Source: Rhodovulum sp. MB263 (GTDB taxonomy: Bacteria; Pseudomonadota; Alphaproteobacteria; Rhodobacterales; Rhodobacteraceae). Taken from it: a stretch of DNA of 64,000 nt. Below the pieces are notes generated by a model. The model was given only the letters and a program-made list of their open reading frames with translations. It searched no databases and had not been told where the DNA came from. Position 1 is the stretch's first letter; each line of letters begins with the position of its first letter. The position numbers and the translations under genes were made by a program. Shown one piece after another: positions 1 through 10,406 of this stretch. The stretch lies in the NCBI RefSeq assembly GCF_002073975.1, contig NZ_CP020384.1, forward strand, positions 310,001 to 374,000. The letters run 5' to 3'.

Positions 1-1148
1 ACACCGAGATCGCCGATGACGGGGCGCTGAGCTCGCGCAATCCCGAAGAACTGCTGGATGTGCTGACCCTTCTGGGATGGGCCGAGTCGGCGCTGGCAGC
101 GGCCAGGCAGCCCGCCTGGCAGGGGCATCGCGCGGCGATCCAGCGGATCGCGCCGGTGCTGCGGGCGCTGCGCCATGCCGATGGCGGGCTGGCGCGGTTC
201 CATGGCGGCGGGCACGGGGCCGAGGGGCGGCTCGATCAGGCGCTGGCGGCGGCCGGGGTCAAGCCGCGCCCGCTGAGGGGGCTCGCCATGGGCTATGCCC
301 GGCTGGCCTCGGGGCGCACCACGGTGATCGTCGATGCGGCCCGGCCGCCCTCGGGGCCGGCCTCGGCCGAGGCGCATGCCTCGACGCTGGCCTTCGAGCT
401 GACCTCGGGACGGCGGCCGTTGATCGTCAATTGCGGCGCGGGCGGCGCCTTCGGGCCGGACTGGCGGCTGGCCGGACGGGCGAGCTCGTCGCATTCGACT
501 CTGGCGATCGAGGGCTTTTCCTCGTCGCGCCTGGCGCCCCGGCGGCGCGGGCGGCCGCAATTGCTGGCCGAGATCCCGGACGCCGTCGACTGGCGGGCCG
601 AGACCGGGCAGGGCGGCCATGCGCTGACCGCCTGGCATGACGGCTATGCGACCACCCATGGGCTGATCCATGTGCGCCAGCTGAACCTGGCCTATGACGG
701 CCGGGCGCTGTCGGGCGAGGACACGCTGGCGGCCTTCACCCCCGAGGAACGCGCGGCCTTCGAGCGTGCCGTGGAGCGCTTGGGCGGCGAGGGCATTGCC
801 TTCTCGATCCGCTTCCACCTGCATCCCGAGATCGACGCGGCGCTCGACCTTGGCGGCTCGGCGGTCTCGCTGGCGCCGAAAAGCGGCGAGATCTGGGTGT
901 TTCGCCATGATGGCGCGGCCAGCCTGTCGCTGGTGCCCAGCGTCTATCTGGAAACCGGCCGCGCCGCGCCCCGCGCCAGTCAGGCCATCGTGCTGTCGGC
1001 GCGGGTGACCGATCATGCCAGCGTCGTCGGCTGGACGCTGGCCAAGGCCCATGAAGGCGCGCAGGCCCCGCGGGACCTTGAGCGCGAAGACGAATTCGAC
1101 GATACAGCAGCCCCCTGGACTCGCCCCCATTCAATGACGAAGGACTGA
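1..1148 (+). CDS. Heparinase II/III-like protein, C-terminal part (5' end outside window)
   Basis: The frame is open from base 3, so the gene begins upstream of the window and about 381 residues are visible. They contain the features expected of the beta-sandwich half of heparinase II/III-like polysaccharide lyases found next to purH in Rhodobacter relatives: the LARFHGGG stretch, an LIVNCGAG stretch, and [17 protein letters not shown] with the conserved HSTL. The family cleaves uronic-acid-containing polysaccharides by beta-elimination, but the substrate here is unknown. The stop lies 4 bases before purH, so the two genes probably share a transcript. An internal ATG at 60 is not the true start. 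Family assignment is fairly secure; enzymatic activity is inferred. Confidence 0.8.
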   Translation, partial: TEIADDGALSSRNPEELLDVLTLLGWAESALAAARQPAWQGHRAAIQRIAPVLRALRHADGGLARFHGGGHGAEGRLDQALAAAGVKPRPLRGLAMGYARLASGRTTVIVDAARPPSGPASAEAHASTLAFELTSGRRPLIVNCGAGGAFGPDWRLAGRASSSHSTLAIEGFSSSRLAPRRRGRPQLLAEIPDAVDWRAETGQGGHALTAWHDGYATTHGLIHVRQLNLAYDGRALSGEDTLAAFTPEERAAFERAVERLGGEGIAFSIRFHLHPEIDAALDLGGSAVSLAPKSGEIWVFRHDGAASLSLVPSVYLETGRAAPRASQAIVLSARVTDHASVVGWTLAKAHEGAQAPRDLEREDEFDDTAAPWTRPHSMTKD

Positions 1149-1152
1149 TCCT

Positions 1153-2742
1153 ATGACCGATCTCGTGCCCGTGCGCCGCGCGCTCCTTTCCGTATCCGAC
1201 AAGACCGGGCTTGCCGATCTTGGCCGGTCGCTGGCTGCCCGGGGGGTCGAACTGCTGTCGACCGGCGGCACCGCCAAGGCGCTCCGCGAGGCGGGGCTAG
1301 AGGTCAAGGACGTGTCCGAGGTCACCGGCTTTCCCGAGATGATGGACGGCCGGGTCAAGACGCTGCATCCGATGGTGCATGGCGGGCTTCTGGCGCTGCG
1401 CGACAACGAGGCCCATGTGATGGCCATGGAGGAGCACGGCATCGGCCCGATCGATCTGCTGGTCGTGAACCTCTATCCGTTCGAGGCGACCGTCGCGAAG
1501 GGCGCCGAATATGACGATTGCATCGAGAATATCGATATCGGCGGCCCGGCGATGATCCGCGCGGCGGCCAAGAACCACGCCTTCGTCAACGTCGTCGTCG
1601 ATACCGAGGATTACACCCGGCTGCTGGGCGAGCTCGACCGCCATGACGGCGCGACCTGCCTGAAATTCCGCAAGAAGCTGGCACAGATCGCCTATGCCCG
1701 GACCGGCGCCTATGATGCCGCCGTCTCGACCTGGATGGCGAAGGCGCTGGGCGATGCCCAGCCGCGCCGCCGCGTCTTCGCGGGCGCGCTGGCCCAGGGG
1801 CTGCGCTATGGCGAGAACCCGCACCAGCAGGCGGCCTTCTACATCGACGGATCGGAACGGCCCGGCGTTGCCACTGCCAGGCAGTGGCAGGGCAAGGAGC
1901 TGTCCTACAACAACATCAACGACACCGATGCCGCCTTCGAGCTGGTCAGCGAGTTCCTGCCCGCGACCGGCCCGGCCTGCGCCATCATCAAGCATGCCAA
2001 TCCCTGCGGCGTGGCTCGTGGCGAGACCCTTGAACAGGCCTATCGGCGCGCCTTCGACTGCGACCGCACCTCGGCCTTCGGCGGCATCGTCGCGCTGAAC
2101 ATGAAGCTCGACGAGCCGACCGCCAAGGCGATTAGCGAGATCTTCACCGAGGTCGTGATCGCGCCCGGCGCCGACGATGCCGCCAAGGAGGTCTTCGCCG
2201 CCAAGAAGAACCTGCGGCTGCTGACCACCGGCGGGCTGGCCAATCCGGCGGCGGCCGGGCTGACCTATCGCCAGGTCTCGGGCGGGCTGCTGGTGCAGGA
2301 CAAGGACAATGGCCGGATCGAGGCCCCGGACCTGAAGGTGGTGACGAAACGTGCGCCGACCGAGGCCGAGATCGCCGACATGCTGTTCGCCTGGACCGTG
2401 GCCAAGCATGTCAAGTCGAACGCCATCGTCTATGTCAGGGACGGCGCCACCGTCGGCGTCGGTGCGGGCCAGATGAGCCGTGTCGATTCCTGCCGCATCG
2501 CGGCGCGCAAGGCCGAGGACATGGCCGAGGCGCTGGGCCTTTCCGAGCCGCTGACCAAAGGCTGCGCGGTGGCTTCGGACGCCTTCTTCCCCTTCGCCGA
2601 CGGGCTTCTGGCCGCGGTCGAGGCGGGGGCGACGGCGGTAATCCAGCCCGGCGGCTCGATCCGCGACGAGGATGTGATCGCGGCGGCCGACGAGGCGGGG
2701 CTGGCCATGGTCATGACCGGCATGCGCCACTTCCGGCACTGA
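1153..2742 (+). CDS. purH: Bifunctional AICAR formyltransferase/IMP cyclohydrolase PurH
   Basis: Catalyses the last two steps of de novo IMP synthesis: formyl transfer from 10-formyl-THF to AICAR, then ring closure. The 529 residues match the family's usual length. The N-terminal MGS-like cyclohydrolase domain (about 1-150) has VSDKTGL near the start and the STGGTAKAL loop. The C-terminal transformylase domain carries the IIKHANPCG motif with the catalytic Lys-His pair near 280-281. It starts 4 bases after the heparinase-like gene and is followed 3 bases later by lspA, the usual neighbourhood in Rhodobacteraceae. No frame damage is visible. Confidence 0.97.
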   Translation: MTDLVPVRRALLSVSDKTGLADLGRSLAARGVELLSTGGTAKALREAGLEVKDVSEVTGFPEMMDGRVKTLHPMVHGGLLALRDNEAHVMAMEEHGIGPIDLLVVNLYPFEATVAKGAEYDDCIENIDIGGPAMIRAAAKNHAFVNVVVDTEDYTRLLGELDRHDGATCLKFRKKLAQIAYARTGAYDAAVSTWMAKALGDAQPRRRVFAGALAQGLRYGENPHQQAAFYIDGSERPGVATARQWQGKELSYNNINDTDAAFELVSEFLPATGPACAIIKHANPCGVARGETLEQAYRRAFDCDRTSAFGGIVALNMKLDEPTAKAISEIFTEVVIAPGADDAAKEVFAAKKNLRLLTTGGLANPAAAGLTYRQVSGGLLVQDKDNGRIEAPDLKVVTKRAPTEAEIADMLFAWTVAKHVKSNAIVYVRDGATVGVGAGQMSRVDSCRIAARKAEDMAEALGLSEPLTKGCAVASDAFFPFADGLLAAVEAGATAVIQPGGSIRDEDVIAAADEAGLAMVMTGMRHFRH

Positions 2743-2745
2743 GCG

Positions 2746-3216
2746 ATGCGGCGGCTCGGGCTTGTCGCGGCGCTGGTCTTCCTGCTCGACCAGTTCAGCA
2801 AGGTCTATGTGGTCCACCACATGGGCCTTGCGCTCGATCAGCGCATCGATGTCTGGCCGCCCTATCTGACCTTCCGGATGGCCTGGAACCGGGGCGTCAA
2901 TTTCGGGCTGTTCGCGCATGACGCCGATCTGGCCCGCTGGCTGCTGATCGGGGTGTCGCTGGCGATCTCGGCCGGCGTCGCCATCTGGATGGCGCGCGGG
3001 CGGCACCGCCCGGCGGCGCTGGTCTCGGCCGGGCTTCTGATCGGGGGCGCGCTGGGAAATGTTCTGGACCGGGTGCGTTACGGCGCGGTGGCCGACTTTC
3101 TGAACATGTCCTGTTGCGGCATCGACAACCCCTATGCCTTCAATGTCGCCGATGTGGCGATCTTCGCGGGCGCGCTGGGGCTCGTGCTTTTCACCGGGAA
3201 GGACAAGACCCCGTGA
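2746..3216 (+). CDS. lspA: Lipoprotein signal peptidase (signal peptidase II)
   Basis: Inner-membrane aspartyl protease that removes the signal peptide from diacylated prolipoproteins. At 156 residues it has the expected four hydrophobic segments. The two catalytic aspartates are in the conserved contexts GNVLDR (Asp about 108) and FNVADVAI (Asp about 136). The N-terminal [10 protein letters not shown] is also typical. It starts 3 bases after the purH stop, so it is probably translationally coupled. A lipobox protein follows directly and would be a substrate. Confidence 0.96.
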   Translation: MRRLGLVAALVFLLDQFSKVYVVHHMGLALDQRIDVWPPYLTFRMAWNRGVNFGLFAHDADLARWLLIGVSLAISAGVAIWMARGRHRPAALVSAGLLIGGALGNVLDRVRYGAVADFLNMSCCGIDNPYAFNVADVAIFAGALGLVLFTGKDKTP

Positions 3217-3269
3217 CGCGCCCTGCAAGCTGCGTTAAAGAGGGCCAGACCGGACGAAGGGGACTGCGC

Positions 3270-3785
3270 ATGCGATCGGCACGGATACTGGTTCTTGGGG
3301 TGGCTGTGACGGCGGCGCTGTCGGGCTGCAGCCGTGGGGACGACTATCAGCCGAAACTGATGCACCTGCGCGGTTCCGAGCGCGGCCCCGACGAATTCTC
3401 GGTCGTTCCGAACAAGCCGCTGGAAATGCCCAAGGACATGGCTTCGCTGCCGGCGCCGAGGCCGGGGGGCTCGAATCTCGTCGATCCGACGCCCGAGGCC
3501 GATGCCGTGGCCGCGCTGGGCGGCAATATCGCCCGCGGCGTGCCCGGCGATCCCGGGCTGATGGCCCAGGTCACCCGCTTCGGTGTCGATCCCTCGATCC
3601 GCCAGACGCTGGCGCAGGAGGATCTCGACTATCGCCGCAAGCATGACGGTCGGCTGCTGGAACGCTGGTTCAACGTGACCGTCTATTACAACGCCTACAG
3701 CCGCCAGTCGCTCGACCAGTATGCCGAGCTTGAACGCTGGCGTGCGCGCGGCGTGCGCAATGTCAGCGCGCCGCCGAAGGACTAG
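3270..3785 (+). CDS. DUF3035-family lipoprotein
   Basis: A 171-residue exported lipoprotein. The N-terminus is a short hydrophobic signal ending in the lipobox LSGC, with the lipidated Cys at 20. The rest contains the conserved PDEFSVVPNKPLEMPKD region of DUF3035, a family common beside lspA and M16 peptidases in Rhodobacteraceae. A possible role in outer-membrane assembly has been suggested for such proteins, but none is established here. The start at 3270 was chosen because it gives a proper signal peptide; the frame stays open to 3114 inside lspA. Function unknown. Confidence 0.85.
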   Translation: MRSARILVLGVAVTAALSGCSRGDDYQPKLMHLRGSERGPDEFSVVPNKPLEMPKDMASLPAPRPGGSNLVDPTPEADAVAALGGNIARGVPGDPGLMAQVTRFGVDPSIRQTLAQEDLDYRRKHDGRLLERWFNVTVYYNAYSRQSLDQYAELERWRARGVRNVSAPPKD

Positions 3786-3850
3786 GCCGACGGACCCGGC
3801 CTGAAGACCGGGGCCAGGGACTGGCGATCCCGCCCGCTCACATCTGCGTG

Positions 3851-3872
3851 GCGCCGGTTGCAAACCCGGCGC
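3851..3872. other. Inverted repeat between DUF3035 gene and M16 operon
   Basis: Arms GCGCCGG (3851-3857) and CCGGCGC (3866-3872) are perfectly complementary, with an 8-base loop. There is no T-tract after it, so it could be a weak terminator, an mRNA-stabilising hairpin or chance in GC-rich DNA. Confidence 0.25.
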
Positions 3873-3919
3873 GCCGCAGTAGCTTGCCTCGAACCGCTGA
3901 CCCGAGGAGAGACAAGCGA

Positions 3920-5302
3920 ATGATGCCGATCCGGCTGGCCGTCCTGGCCCTGATCGCGACGGCCGGGATTGCCCGTGCCGAGAAGGTGACCGATTTCACG
4001 CTGCAGAACGGCATGGAGGTGGTGGTGATCGAGGACCACCGCGCCCCGGTCGTGGTGCAGATGGTCTGGTACAGGGTCGGTGCCGCCGACGAACCGCCCG
4101 GCAAATCCGGGATCGCGCATTTCCTCGAACATCTGATGTTCAAGGGCACAGATGCGGTCGGCCCCGGCGAGTTCTCGAAGATCGTCGAGGAGAATGGCGG
4201 GTCCGACAATGCCTTCACCTCCTGGGATTACACCGCCTATTTCCAGCGCGTCGCCGCCGACCGGCTGGATCTGATGATGCAGATCGAGGCCGACCGGATG
4301 ACCGGCCTCAAGCTTTCCGAGGACGATGTCGCGACGGAACGGAACGTGATCCTCGAGGAACGCAACCAGCGCACCGAGAACGACCCCGGCGCGCTGTTTT
4401 CCGAACAGCGCAAAGCCGCGCAATATCTCAACCACCCTTACGGCATTCCGATCATCGGCTGGCGCCATGAGATGGAGGGGCTGAGCCGGGCCGATGCGCT
4501 GGCCTATTACCGCACCTATTACGCGCCGAACAACGCGGTGCTGGTGGTCGCGGGCGATGTCGATCCCGAGGCGGTGAAGGCGATGGCCGAGGCCCATTAC
4601 GGCCCGCTGGTGCCCTCCGAGACCCTGCCGCCGCGGCTGCGCCCGCAGGAGCCGCCGCAACTGGCCGCCCGGCATCTGACCTATCAGGACCCGCGCGTCG
4701 CCCAGCCCTATGTGATCCGCACCTATCTGGCGCCCGAGCGCGACCCGGGCGATCAGAAACAGGCCGCCGCGCTGACATATCTGGCCGAGATCCTCGGCGG
4801 CTCCGGCACCAATTCGGTGCTCAGCGACAAGCTGCAATTCGACAGCCGCACCGCGATCTACAGCTCGGCCTTCTATGACGGGCTGTCGCTCGACAAGACC
4901 ACCTTCGGCTTCGTCGTGATGCCGGCCGAGGGCGTCTCGCTGGGCGAGGCCGAGGCCGGGCTCGACAAGGCCCTGGCCGAGTTTCTCGATCAGGGCGTCG
5001 ATCCGACCCTGTTCGACAGCATCAAGACCCAGCTGCGCGCCTCGGAAATCTATGCCCGCGACAATATCCAGGGGCTGGCCCGGCGCTATGGCGCGGCGCT
5101 GGCGGTGGGCATGAGCGTCGAGGATGTGCAATCCTGGCCCGAGATCCTGCAAGAGGTCACGCCCGAGGACGTGATGGCGGCCGCGCGCGCCGTGCTCGAC
5201 CCGCGCAGCTCGGTCACCGGCTGGCTCGAAACCCCGCCCGGCGTCGCGCCTTCCGACGCGCCCAGGGCGATTCCCACGGGCTCGCAGGAGGTGACCCAAT
5301 GA
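3920..5302 (+). CDS. M16-family zinc peptidase (active subunit type)
   Basis: A 460-residue periplasmic metallopeptidase of the pitrilysin/processing-peptidase family. It begins with a Sec signal peptide ending at about ARA-EK. It carries the inverted zinc motif HFLEH at 67-71, with a conserved glutamate expected some 76 residues later in the EERNQRTEND region. A GAGGAGA Shine-Dalgarno lies just before the ATG at 3920; an upstream in-frame ATG at 3848 would bury the signal peptide. The next gene overlaps by 4 bases (ATGA) and is an M16 homologue without the zinc motif. The two probably form a heterodimer. Confidence 0.92.
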   Translation: MMPIRLAVLALIATAGIARAEKVTDFTLQNGMEVVVIEDHRAPVVVQMVWYRVGAADEPPGKSGIAHFLEHLMFKGTDAVGPGEFSKIVEENGGSDNAFTSWDYTAYFQRVAADRLDLMMQIEADRMTGLKLSEDDVATERNVILEERNQRTENDPGALFSEQRKAAQYLNHPYGIPIIGWRHEMEGLSRADALAYYRTYYAPNNAVLVVAGDVDPEAVKAMAEAHYGPLVPSETLPPRLRPQEPPQLAARHLTYQDPRVAQPYVIRTYLAPERDPGDQKQAAALTYLAEILGGSGTNSVLSDKLQFDSRTAIYSSAFYDGLSLDKTTFGFVVMPAEGVSLGEAEAGLDKALAEFLDQGVDPTLFDSIKTQLRASEIYARDNIQGLARRYGAALAVGMSVEDVQSWPEILQEVTPEDVMAAARAVLDPRSSVTGWLETPPGVAPSDAPRAIPTGSQEVTQ

Positions 5303-6615
5303 TCCGCGCCGTCTTCAGCAGCCTTGCCTTCGTCCTTCTCGCCGCCCTCCCGCTGCGGGCCGAGGTCGAGATCCAGGAGGTGACATCGACCGGCGGCCTC
5401 CATGCCTGGCTGGTCGAAAGCCACGAGGTGCCCTTCGTCTCGCTCGAGATCCGCTTCCAGGGCGGGGCGAGCCTCGATGCCCCGGGCAAGCGCGGTGCCA
5501 TCAACCTGATGACCGGTCTGCTCGATGAAGGGGCGGGCGAGATGGATGCCCGTGCCTTCGCCCGCGAACGCGACGCGCTGGCGGCCAGTTACCGCTTCGA
5601 TGTCGGCGCGGATTCGCTGGCGATTTCCGCCCGGATGCTGACCGAGAACCGCGATCAGGCGGTCGGTCTGCTGCGCCAGGCGCTGGTCGCGCCGCGCTTC
5701 GACGCTGATGCCATCGATCGGGTACGGGCGCAGGTGATCTCGGGCATCCGCTCGGACGCGACCGATCCCAATGCCATCGCGGGCGAGACCTTCGACCGCA
5801 TCGCCTATGGCGACCATCCCTATGCCACCCCGATCAGCGGCACCGAAAAGAGCGTGGGCGCCCTGACCCGCGACGATCTGATCGCCGCCCGCGACCGGGT
5901 GATGGCCCGCGACCGGCTGTTCGTGGCTGCGGCGGGCGACATCTCGGCCGAGGATCTGGGCCGGCTGCTCGACAGGCTGTTCGAGGGCCTTCCCGAGACC
6001 GGCGCGCCGATGCCGGGGCCCGCGCCCCTGAACCTTGCGGGCGGGGTGAAGGTGGTGCCCTTCGAGACGCCGCAATCGGTGGCGGTGTTCGGCCAGCGCG
6101 GGCTCGAGCGCGACGATCCCGATTTCTTCGCGGCCTTCGTGATGAACCAGATCCTCGGCGGCGGCGGCTTCGGTGCCCGGCTGATGGAAGAGGTCCGGGT
6201 CAAGCGCGGGCTGACCTATGGCGTCTATTCCTACCTGATGCCGATGGATCACGCCGCGCTGATCATGGGCGGGGTCGCCTCGGGCAATGACAAGATCGCC
6301 GAGGCGGTCGAGGTGATCCGGGACGAATGGGCGCGCATGGCCGAGGCGGGTGCGACCGAAGAGGAGCTTGAGAAGGTCAAGACCTACCTGACCGGCGCCT
6401 ATCCGCTGCGCTTCGACGGCAATGCCCCGATCGCGCGCATCCTCGTCGGCATGCAGATGGAGGGGCTGACGCCCGATTACGTGAGGACCCGCAATGACAG
6501 GATCCGGGCGGTGACGCTCGAGGATGTGCGGCGGGTGGCGGCCGAATTGCTCGATCCCGCGCATCTGCAATTCGTCGTGGTTGGGCAGCCGCAGGGGCTG
6601 GAAACCACCAACTGA
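5299..6615 (+). CDS. M16-family peptidase-like protein lacking the zinc motif
   Basis: A 438-residue exported protein with a signal peptide of about 22 residues. It has the two-domain M16 fold, including the C-terminal RGLTYGVYSY region. At the position of the HxxEH motif it reads KRGAINLMTGLL, so the zinc ligands are absent. In known pairs such as mitochondrial processing peptidase and PqqF-like systems, the inactive partner binds substrate. The ATGA overlap with the active gene supports equal expression and a complex. That it is a partner rather than an independent enzyme is inference. Confidence 0.88.
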   Translation: MIRAVFSSLAFVLLAALPLRAEVEIQEVTSTGGLHAWLVESHEVPFVSLEIRFQGGASLDAPGKRGAINLMTGLLDEGAGEMDARAFARERDALAASYRFDVGADSLAISARMLTENRDQAVGLLRQALVAPRFDADAIDRVRAQVISGIRSDATDPNAIAGETFDRIAYGDHPYATPISGTEKSVGALTRDDLIAARDRVMARDRLFVAAAGDISAEDLGRLLDRLFEGLPETGAPMPGPAPLNLAGGVKVVPFETPQSVAVFGQRGLERDDPDFFAAFVMNQILGGGGFGARLMEEVRVKRGLTYGVYSYLMPMDHAALIMGGVASGNDKIAEAVEVIRDEWARMAEAGATEEELEKVKTYLTGAYPLRFDGNAPIARILVGMQMEGLTPDYVRTRNDRIRAVTLEDVRRVAAELLDPAHLQFVVVGQPQGLETTN

Positions 6616-6669
6616 GCCCCCAACTGACCCCATGGTCGAATCGGCGGGGGGCGTGCTAGAAATTGTGGC

Positions 6670-8541
6670 ATGACTTCCCCCGCCCCCAACATTCACCGTG
6701 ATATCCCCAGAATTCGTCAGCTTGACGAGGCCGCCATCAACCGCATCGCTGCGGGCGAGGTGGTCGAGCGTCCGGCCTCGGCCGTCAAGGAGCTGGTCGA
6801 GAACGCCATCGATGCCGGCGCACGGCGGATCGAGGTCGCCTATGCCCAGGGCGGCAAGGGGCTGATCCGCGTCACCGACGATGGCTGGGGCATGGCGGCC
6901 GAGGATCTGCCGCTGGCGCTGTCGCGCCATGCGACCTCGAAGATCGACGGCTCGGATCTTCTCGATATCCGCAGCTTCGGGTTTCGCGGCGAGGCGCTGC
7001 CCTCGCTGGGGGCGGTGGGGCGGCTGACCATCACCTCGCGCCGCGAGGGCGCCGAGGCCGTGCGGATCGCGGTGACGGGCGGTGCGCCCGGGCCCGTGAC
7101 GCCGGCGGCGCTGAACCGCGGCACCGTGGTCGAGCTGCGAGATCTGTTCTTCGCGACGCCCGCGCGGCTCAAGTTCCTGCGCAGCGACCGCGCCGAGTCC
7201 CTGGCCATCGGCGATGTTGTGAAACGGCTGGCTCTGGCAGAGCCGCTGGTGGGCTTCACCCTGCGCGATGTCAGCGATGGCGGCGAGGGGCGGGTGCTGT
7301 TCCGCGCCGATGCGCAGACAGGCGATCTGTTCGATGCGCTTTACGGCCGTGTGGTCTCGGTCCTGGGGCGCGACTTTGCCGAGAATGCCCTGAAGATCGA
7401 GGCCGAGCGCGAGGGTTTCGGCCTGACCGGCTTTGCCGCCCTGCCGACCTATTCGCGCGGCGCCGCGGTGGCGCAGTTCTTCTTCGTCAACGGCCGTCCG
7501 GTCCGCGACAAGCAGCTTCTGGGCGCGCTGAGGGCGGCCTATATGGACGTGCTCAGCCGCGACCGGCATCCGGCGGCGGCACTGTTCATCGATTGCGATC
7601 CGCATCTGGTCGATGTCAACGTCCACCCCGCCAAGGCCGAGGTCCGCTTCCGCGAGCCGGGCATCGTGCGCGGGCTGATCGTCTCGGCGCTGCGCCATGC
7701 GCTGGCCGGGGCCGGGCACCGGGCATCCAGCACGGTGGCGGGCGCCACGCTGGGCGCGATGCGGCCCGAGCCGTCCGGCCCGCCGCGGGTCTACCAGATG
7801 GACCGGCCCTCGCCCCGCGCGCTGAACATGTCTTATGCCGCACAGGCGCCGCTCACGCCGCCCGCCCTGTCCGGAGCCCCGTCCGAGGCGCCATTGACCC
7901 AGGGCTTCGCCGATCCCTCGGCCCGGTTCGAGACCGTCGCGCCCGCGCCCGAGGCCGAGGCTCTGCCCCTTGGCGCCGCCCGGGCGCAGCTGCATGAGAA
8001 CTACATCATCGCCCAGACCGAGCGTGGCATGGTCATCGTCGATCAGCATGCCGCCCATGAGCGACTGGTTTACGAGAAGCTGAAACGCCAGATGGCCGAG
8101 CGGGGCGTCGCCGCGCAGGCGCTGCTGATCCCCGAGATCGTCGAGCTGTCCGAGGGCGACATCGCCCGGCTGATGGAGCACGAGGCCGATCTGACCCGCA
8201 TGGGCCTGGCGGTCGAGCCCTTCGGCCCCGGCGCCATCGCGGTGCGCGAGACGCCCGCTCTGCTGGGCGAGGTCGATGCCGGGGCGCTGATCCGCGACAT
8301 CCTCGACGAGCTGGCCGATCAGGGCGACAGCCAGACCCTGCAGGCGCGGCTCGACGCGATCCTCAGCCGGGTGGCCTGCCATGGCTCGATCCGCTCGGGG
8401 CGGCGGATGCGCGCGGACGAGATGAACGCGCTGCTGCGCGAGATGGAGGCGACGCCGCTCTCGGGCCAGTGCAACCATGGCCGCCCGACCTATGTCGAGC
8501 TGAAGCTGTCCGATATCGAGCGGCTGTTCGGGCGCACATGA
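6670..8541 (+). CDS. mutL: DNA mismatch repair protein MutL (endonuclease type)
   Basis: Couples MutS mismatch recognition to strand removal. The 623 residues have the GHKL ATPase domain at the N-terminus (ENAIDAGA, DDGWGM, FRGEALPSLG). After a variable linker of about 110 residues comes the dimerisation domain with DQHAAHERLVYE (458-469). This fits the DQHA(X)2E(X)4E nicking-endonuclease motif found in organisms without MutH. The C-terminal CNHGRP metal-binding motif is also present. Its stop overlaps the rmuC start (ATGA). Confidence 0.96.
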   Translation: MTSPAPNIHRDIPRIRQLDEAAINRIAAGEVVERPASAVKELVENAIDAGARRIEVAYAQGGKGLIRVTDDGWGMAAEDLPLALSRHATSKIDGSDLLDIRSFGFRGEALPSLGAVGRLTITSRREGAEAVRIAVTGGAPGPVTPAALNRGTVVELRDLFFATPARLKFLRSDRAESLAIGDVVKRLALAEPLVGFTLRDVSDGGEGRVLFRADAQTGDLFDALYGRVVSVLGRDFAENALKIEAEREGFGLTGFAALPTYSRGAAVAQFFFVNGRPVRDKQLLGALRAAYMDVLSRDRHPAAALFIDCDPHLVDVNVHPAKAEVRFREPGIVRGLIVSALRHALAGAGHRASSTVAGATLGAMRPEPSGPPRVYQMDRPSPRALNMSYAAQAPLTPPALSGAPSEAPLTQGFADPSARFETVAPAPEAEALPLGAARAQLHENYIIAQTERGMVIVDQHAAHERLVYEKLKRQMAERGVAAQALLIPEIVELSEGDIARLMEHEADLTRMGLAVEPFGPGAIAVRETPALLGEVDAGALIRDILDELADQGDSQTLQARLDAILSRVACHGSIRSGRRMRADEMNALLREMEATPLSGQCNHGRPTYVELKLSDIERLFGRT

Positions 8542-9710
8542 TCGAGGTGTTCGGCACGGCCTATGCCTGGGATGACCCCGTCGTGCTGGCGGCGGCCGGG
8601 GCGGCGGCGCTGATCCTGCTGGTACTGGGGCTTCTGATCTCGGCGGTGCGCCGCGCCGGGCGCTCGGCCGAGATGGCCGCACCGCTGATCTACCAGATGG
8701 ACCGGCTGACGCGGCGGGTCGATCAGCTGGGCGAGGGGCAGCAGCGGCTGGCGGGCGGGCTGACCCATGTTTCCGAGGCGCAGGCGGCGGCGCAGGCCAA
8801 CATGCTTAGGCTGATGGAAAGCCGTCTGGCCGCGGTCACCGAGCAGATGAACCGCAATCTCGAGGGCGCCTCGCGCCGCACCGCGCTGTCGCTGGGCGAG
8901 TTGCAGCAGCGGCTGGCCACCATCGACCGCGCGCAGGAGAATATCGAGAAGCTCTCGGGCAATGTGCTGTCCTTGCAGGATATCCTGTCGAACAAGCAGA
9001 CAAGGGGCGCCTTCGGCGAGATCCAGCTTGCCGATATCGTCGGCAAGGCGCTGCCAAAGGACAGCTATGTGCTGCAGGCGACGCTGTCGAACGGGCGCCG
9101 CGCCGATTGCCTGATCCGGCTGCCGAAGCCGCCCGGGCCGATCGTGGTCGATTCGAAATTTCCGCTGGAAGCCTATGAGGCCTTGCGCCGGGCCGAGACC
9201 CAATGGGACCGGCAGGAGGCCGTGCGCGCCTTCAAGACCTCGGTCCGGGCGCATATCCGGGCGATCTCGCAGAAATACATCATCGCCGAAGAGACCGCCG
9301 ACGGGGCGCTGATGTTCCTGCCCTCCGAGGCGGTCTATGCCGAACTCCACGCCAATTTCCCCGATCTGGTGCGCGAGAGCTTCGAGGCGCGGGTCTGGAT
9401 CGTGTCGCCGACCACCTGCATGGCGACGCTGAACACGATGCGGGCGATCCTCAAGGATGCACGGATGCGCGATCAGGCCGGGGCGATCCGCAAGACGCTG
9501 AAACTGCTGCACCGCGATGTCGAGCTGGTGGCCGAGCGGGTCGACCGGCTGACCACCCATTTCGGACAGGCCCGCGCCGATCTGGAAGGCATCGGGCTTG
9601 CCGCCGAGCGCGCGGGCAAGCGCGCGGCCCGGCTGGACAATCTCGATTTCGAGGAACTCGGCGCCGATCAGGACGAGATGATGCCCCGTCTGCCCGGCGC
9701 GGCGGAATAG
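8538..9710 (+). CDS. rmuC: DNA recombination protein RmuC
   Basis: RmuC-family protein of 390 residues, thought to limit inversions at short repeats. It has one N-terminal membrane segment (about 14-34), then a long heptad-rich stretch (about 45-150). The conserved nuclease-like core follows, with NKQTRGAFGEIQL, VVDSKFPLEAYE and FLPSEAVYAEL. The start at 8538 overlaps the mutL stop, and the frame's earlier ATG at 8469 lies inside mutL. Co-transcription with mutL links it to genome maintenance. Confidence 0.93.
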   Translation: MIEVFGTAYAWDDPVVLAAAGAAALILLVLGLLISAVRRAGRSAEMAAPLIYQMDRLTRRVDQLGEGQQRLAGGLTHVSEAQAAAQANMLRLMESRLAAVTEQMNRNLEGASRRTALSLGELQQRLATIDRAQENIEKLSGNVLSLQDILSNKQTRGAFGEIQLADIVGKALPKDSYVLQATLSNGRRADCLIRLPKPPGPIVVDSKFPLEAYEALRRAETQWDRQEAVRAFKTSVRAHIRAISQKYIIAEETADGALMFLPSEAVYAELHANFPDLVRESFEARVWIVSPTTCMATLNTMRAILKDARMRDQAGAIRKTLKLLHRDVELVAERVDRLTTHFGQARADLEGIGLAAERAGKRAARLDNLDFEELGADQDEMMPRLPGAAE

Positions 9711-9723
9711 CGCCGCTCTCGCC

Positions 9724-10389
9724 TCAGATCCCGATGAAGGGCTGGGCCAGGCGCGGCAGGATGCCGCGGAATTTCAGCGGCGCATCGGTGGCGGCAAGGC
9801 AGATGCAGTCGGGGCCCGGCGCCGCGACCGGGGTATGGTCAAGCTCTTCGCCCGCGACCTCGACATCGCCGCGCCCGTAGCGCCCGCCCGCATCCTCGAA
9901 GGCGCCCTGCAGCACCAGCGTCAGCTCCATCCCGCCATGGCCGTGATCGGGCATCGCCATTCCGGCGGGAATGTAGAGCAGCCGGACAGTCGCGTCCTTC
10001 CCGGTGGGCAGCACCGCCTGACGCACGCCGCCGCCGAGGGCCCGCCAGTTGACGTCGCCGGCATCGCCGCCGACATAGTCGCGCAGAGGCATCGGGAAGA
10101 CGGAGCCGGCCGCCGCAGCGGGTGCGGGGGCCTCGATGCGCGCGTCCTCGGGCATGGCCGCGATCCGCCGGAGCGTGGCGGCAAGGCTGTTCCCGGCCAT
10201 GGCGGCGGCCGGTTCCTCGGCCTCCAGCACCGCGCCGCCCACTGCCTCGAATCCGGCCAGCCGCGCGCGGCACTCGTCGCAGAGCGAGACATGGGTCGCG
10301 ACGACCAGCGAGAAGGCCTCGGGCAGGCTGCCCGCGGCATAGGACATCAGCAGGTCGTCGTTCAGGTGATGGGTGATGCGCGTGGTCAT
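9724..10389 (-). CDS. chrR: Zinc anti-sigma factor ChrR (cupin-containing)
   Basis: Holds sigma-E inactive until singlet oxygen or organic peroxide triggers its loss. The 221 residues split into an N-terminal zinc anti-sigma domain (ligands His8, His33, Cys37, Cys40, in H-L-N-D and HVSLCDEC) and a C-terminal cupin. The cupin keeps the HxHxxxE set at about 149, 151 and 155, and a later His at about 185. All are offset by a constant amount from the R. sphaeroides ChrR ligands I recall. The start at 10389 follows GAGGAAG and matches homologues. An ATG at 10410 overlapping the rpoE stop is the alternative. Confidence 0.93.
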   Translation of the reverse strand: MTTRITHHLNDDLLMSYAAGSLPEAFSLVVATHVSLCDECRARLAGFEAVGGAVLEAEEPAAAMAGNSLAATLRRIAAMPEDARIEAPAPAAAAGSVFPMPLRDYVGGDAGDVNWRALGGGVRQAVLPTGKDATVRLLYIPAGMAMPDHGHGGMELTLVLQGAFEDAGGRYGRGDVEVAGEELDHTPVAAPGPDCICLAATDAPLKFRGILPRLAQPFIGI

Positions 10390-10406
10390 GGCTCGGGTCG
10401 TCTTCC

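Noticed and set aside
5086..8682. A 1198-codon leftward open frame
   Set aside because: Antisense to two M16 peptidase genes and mutL; low-complexity composition and no start context.
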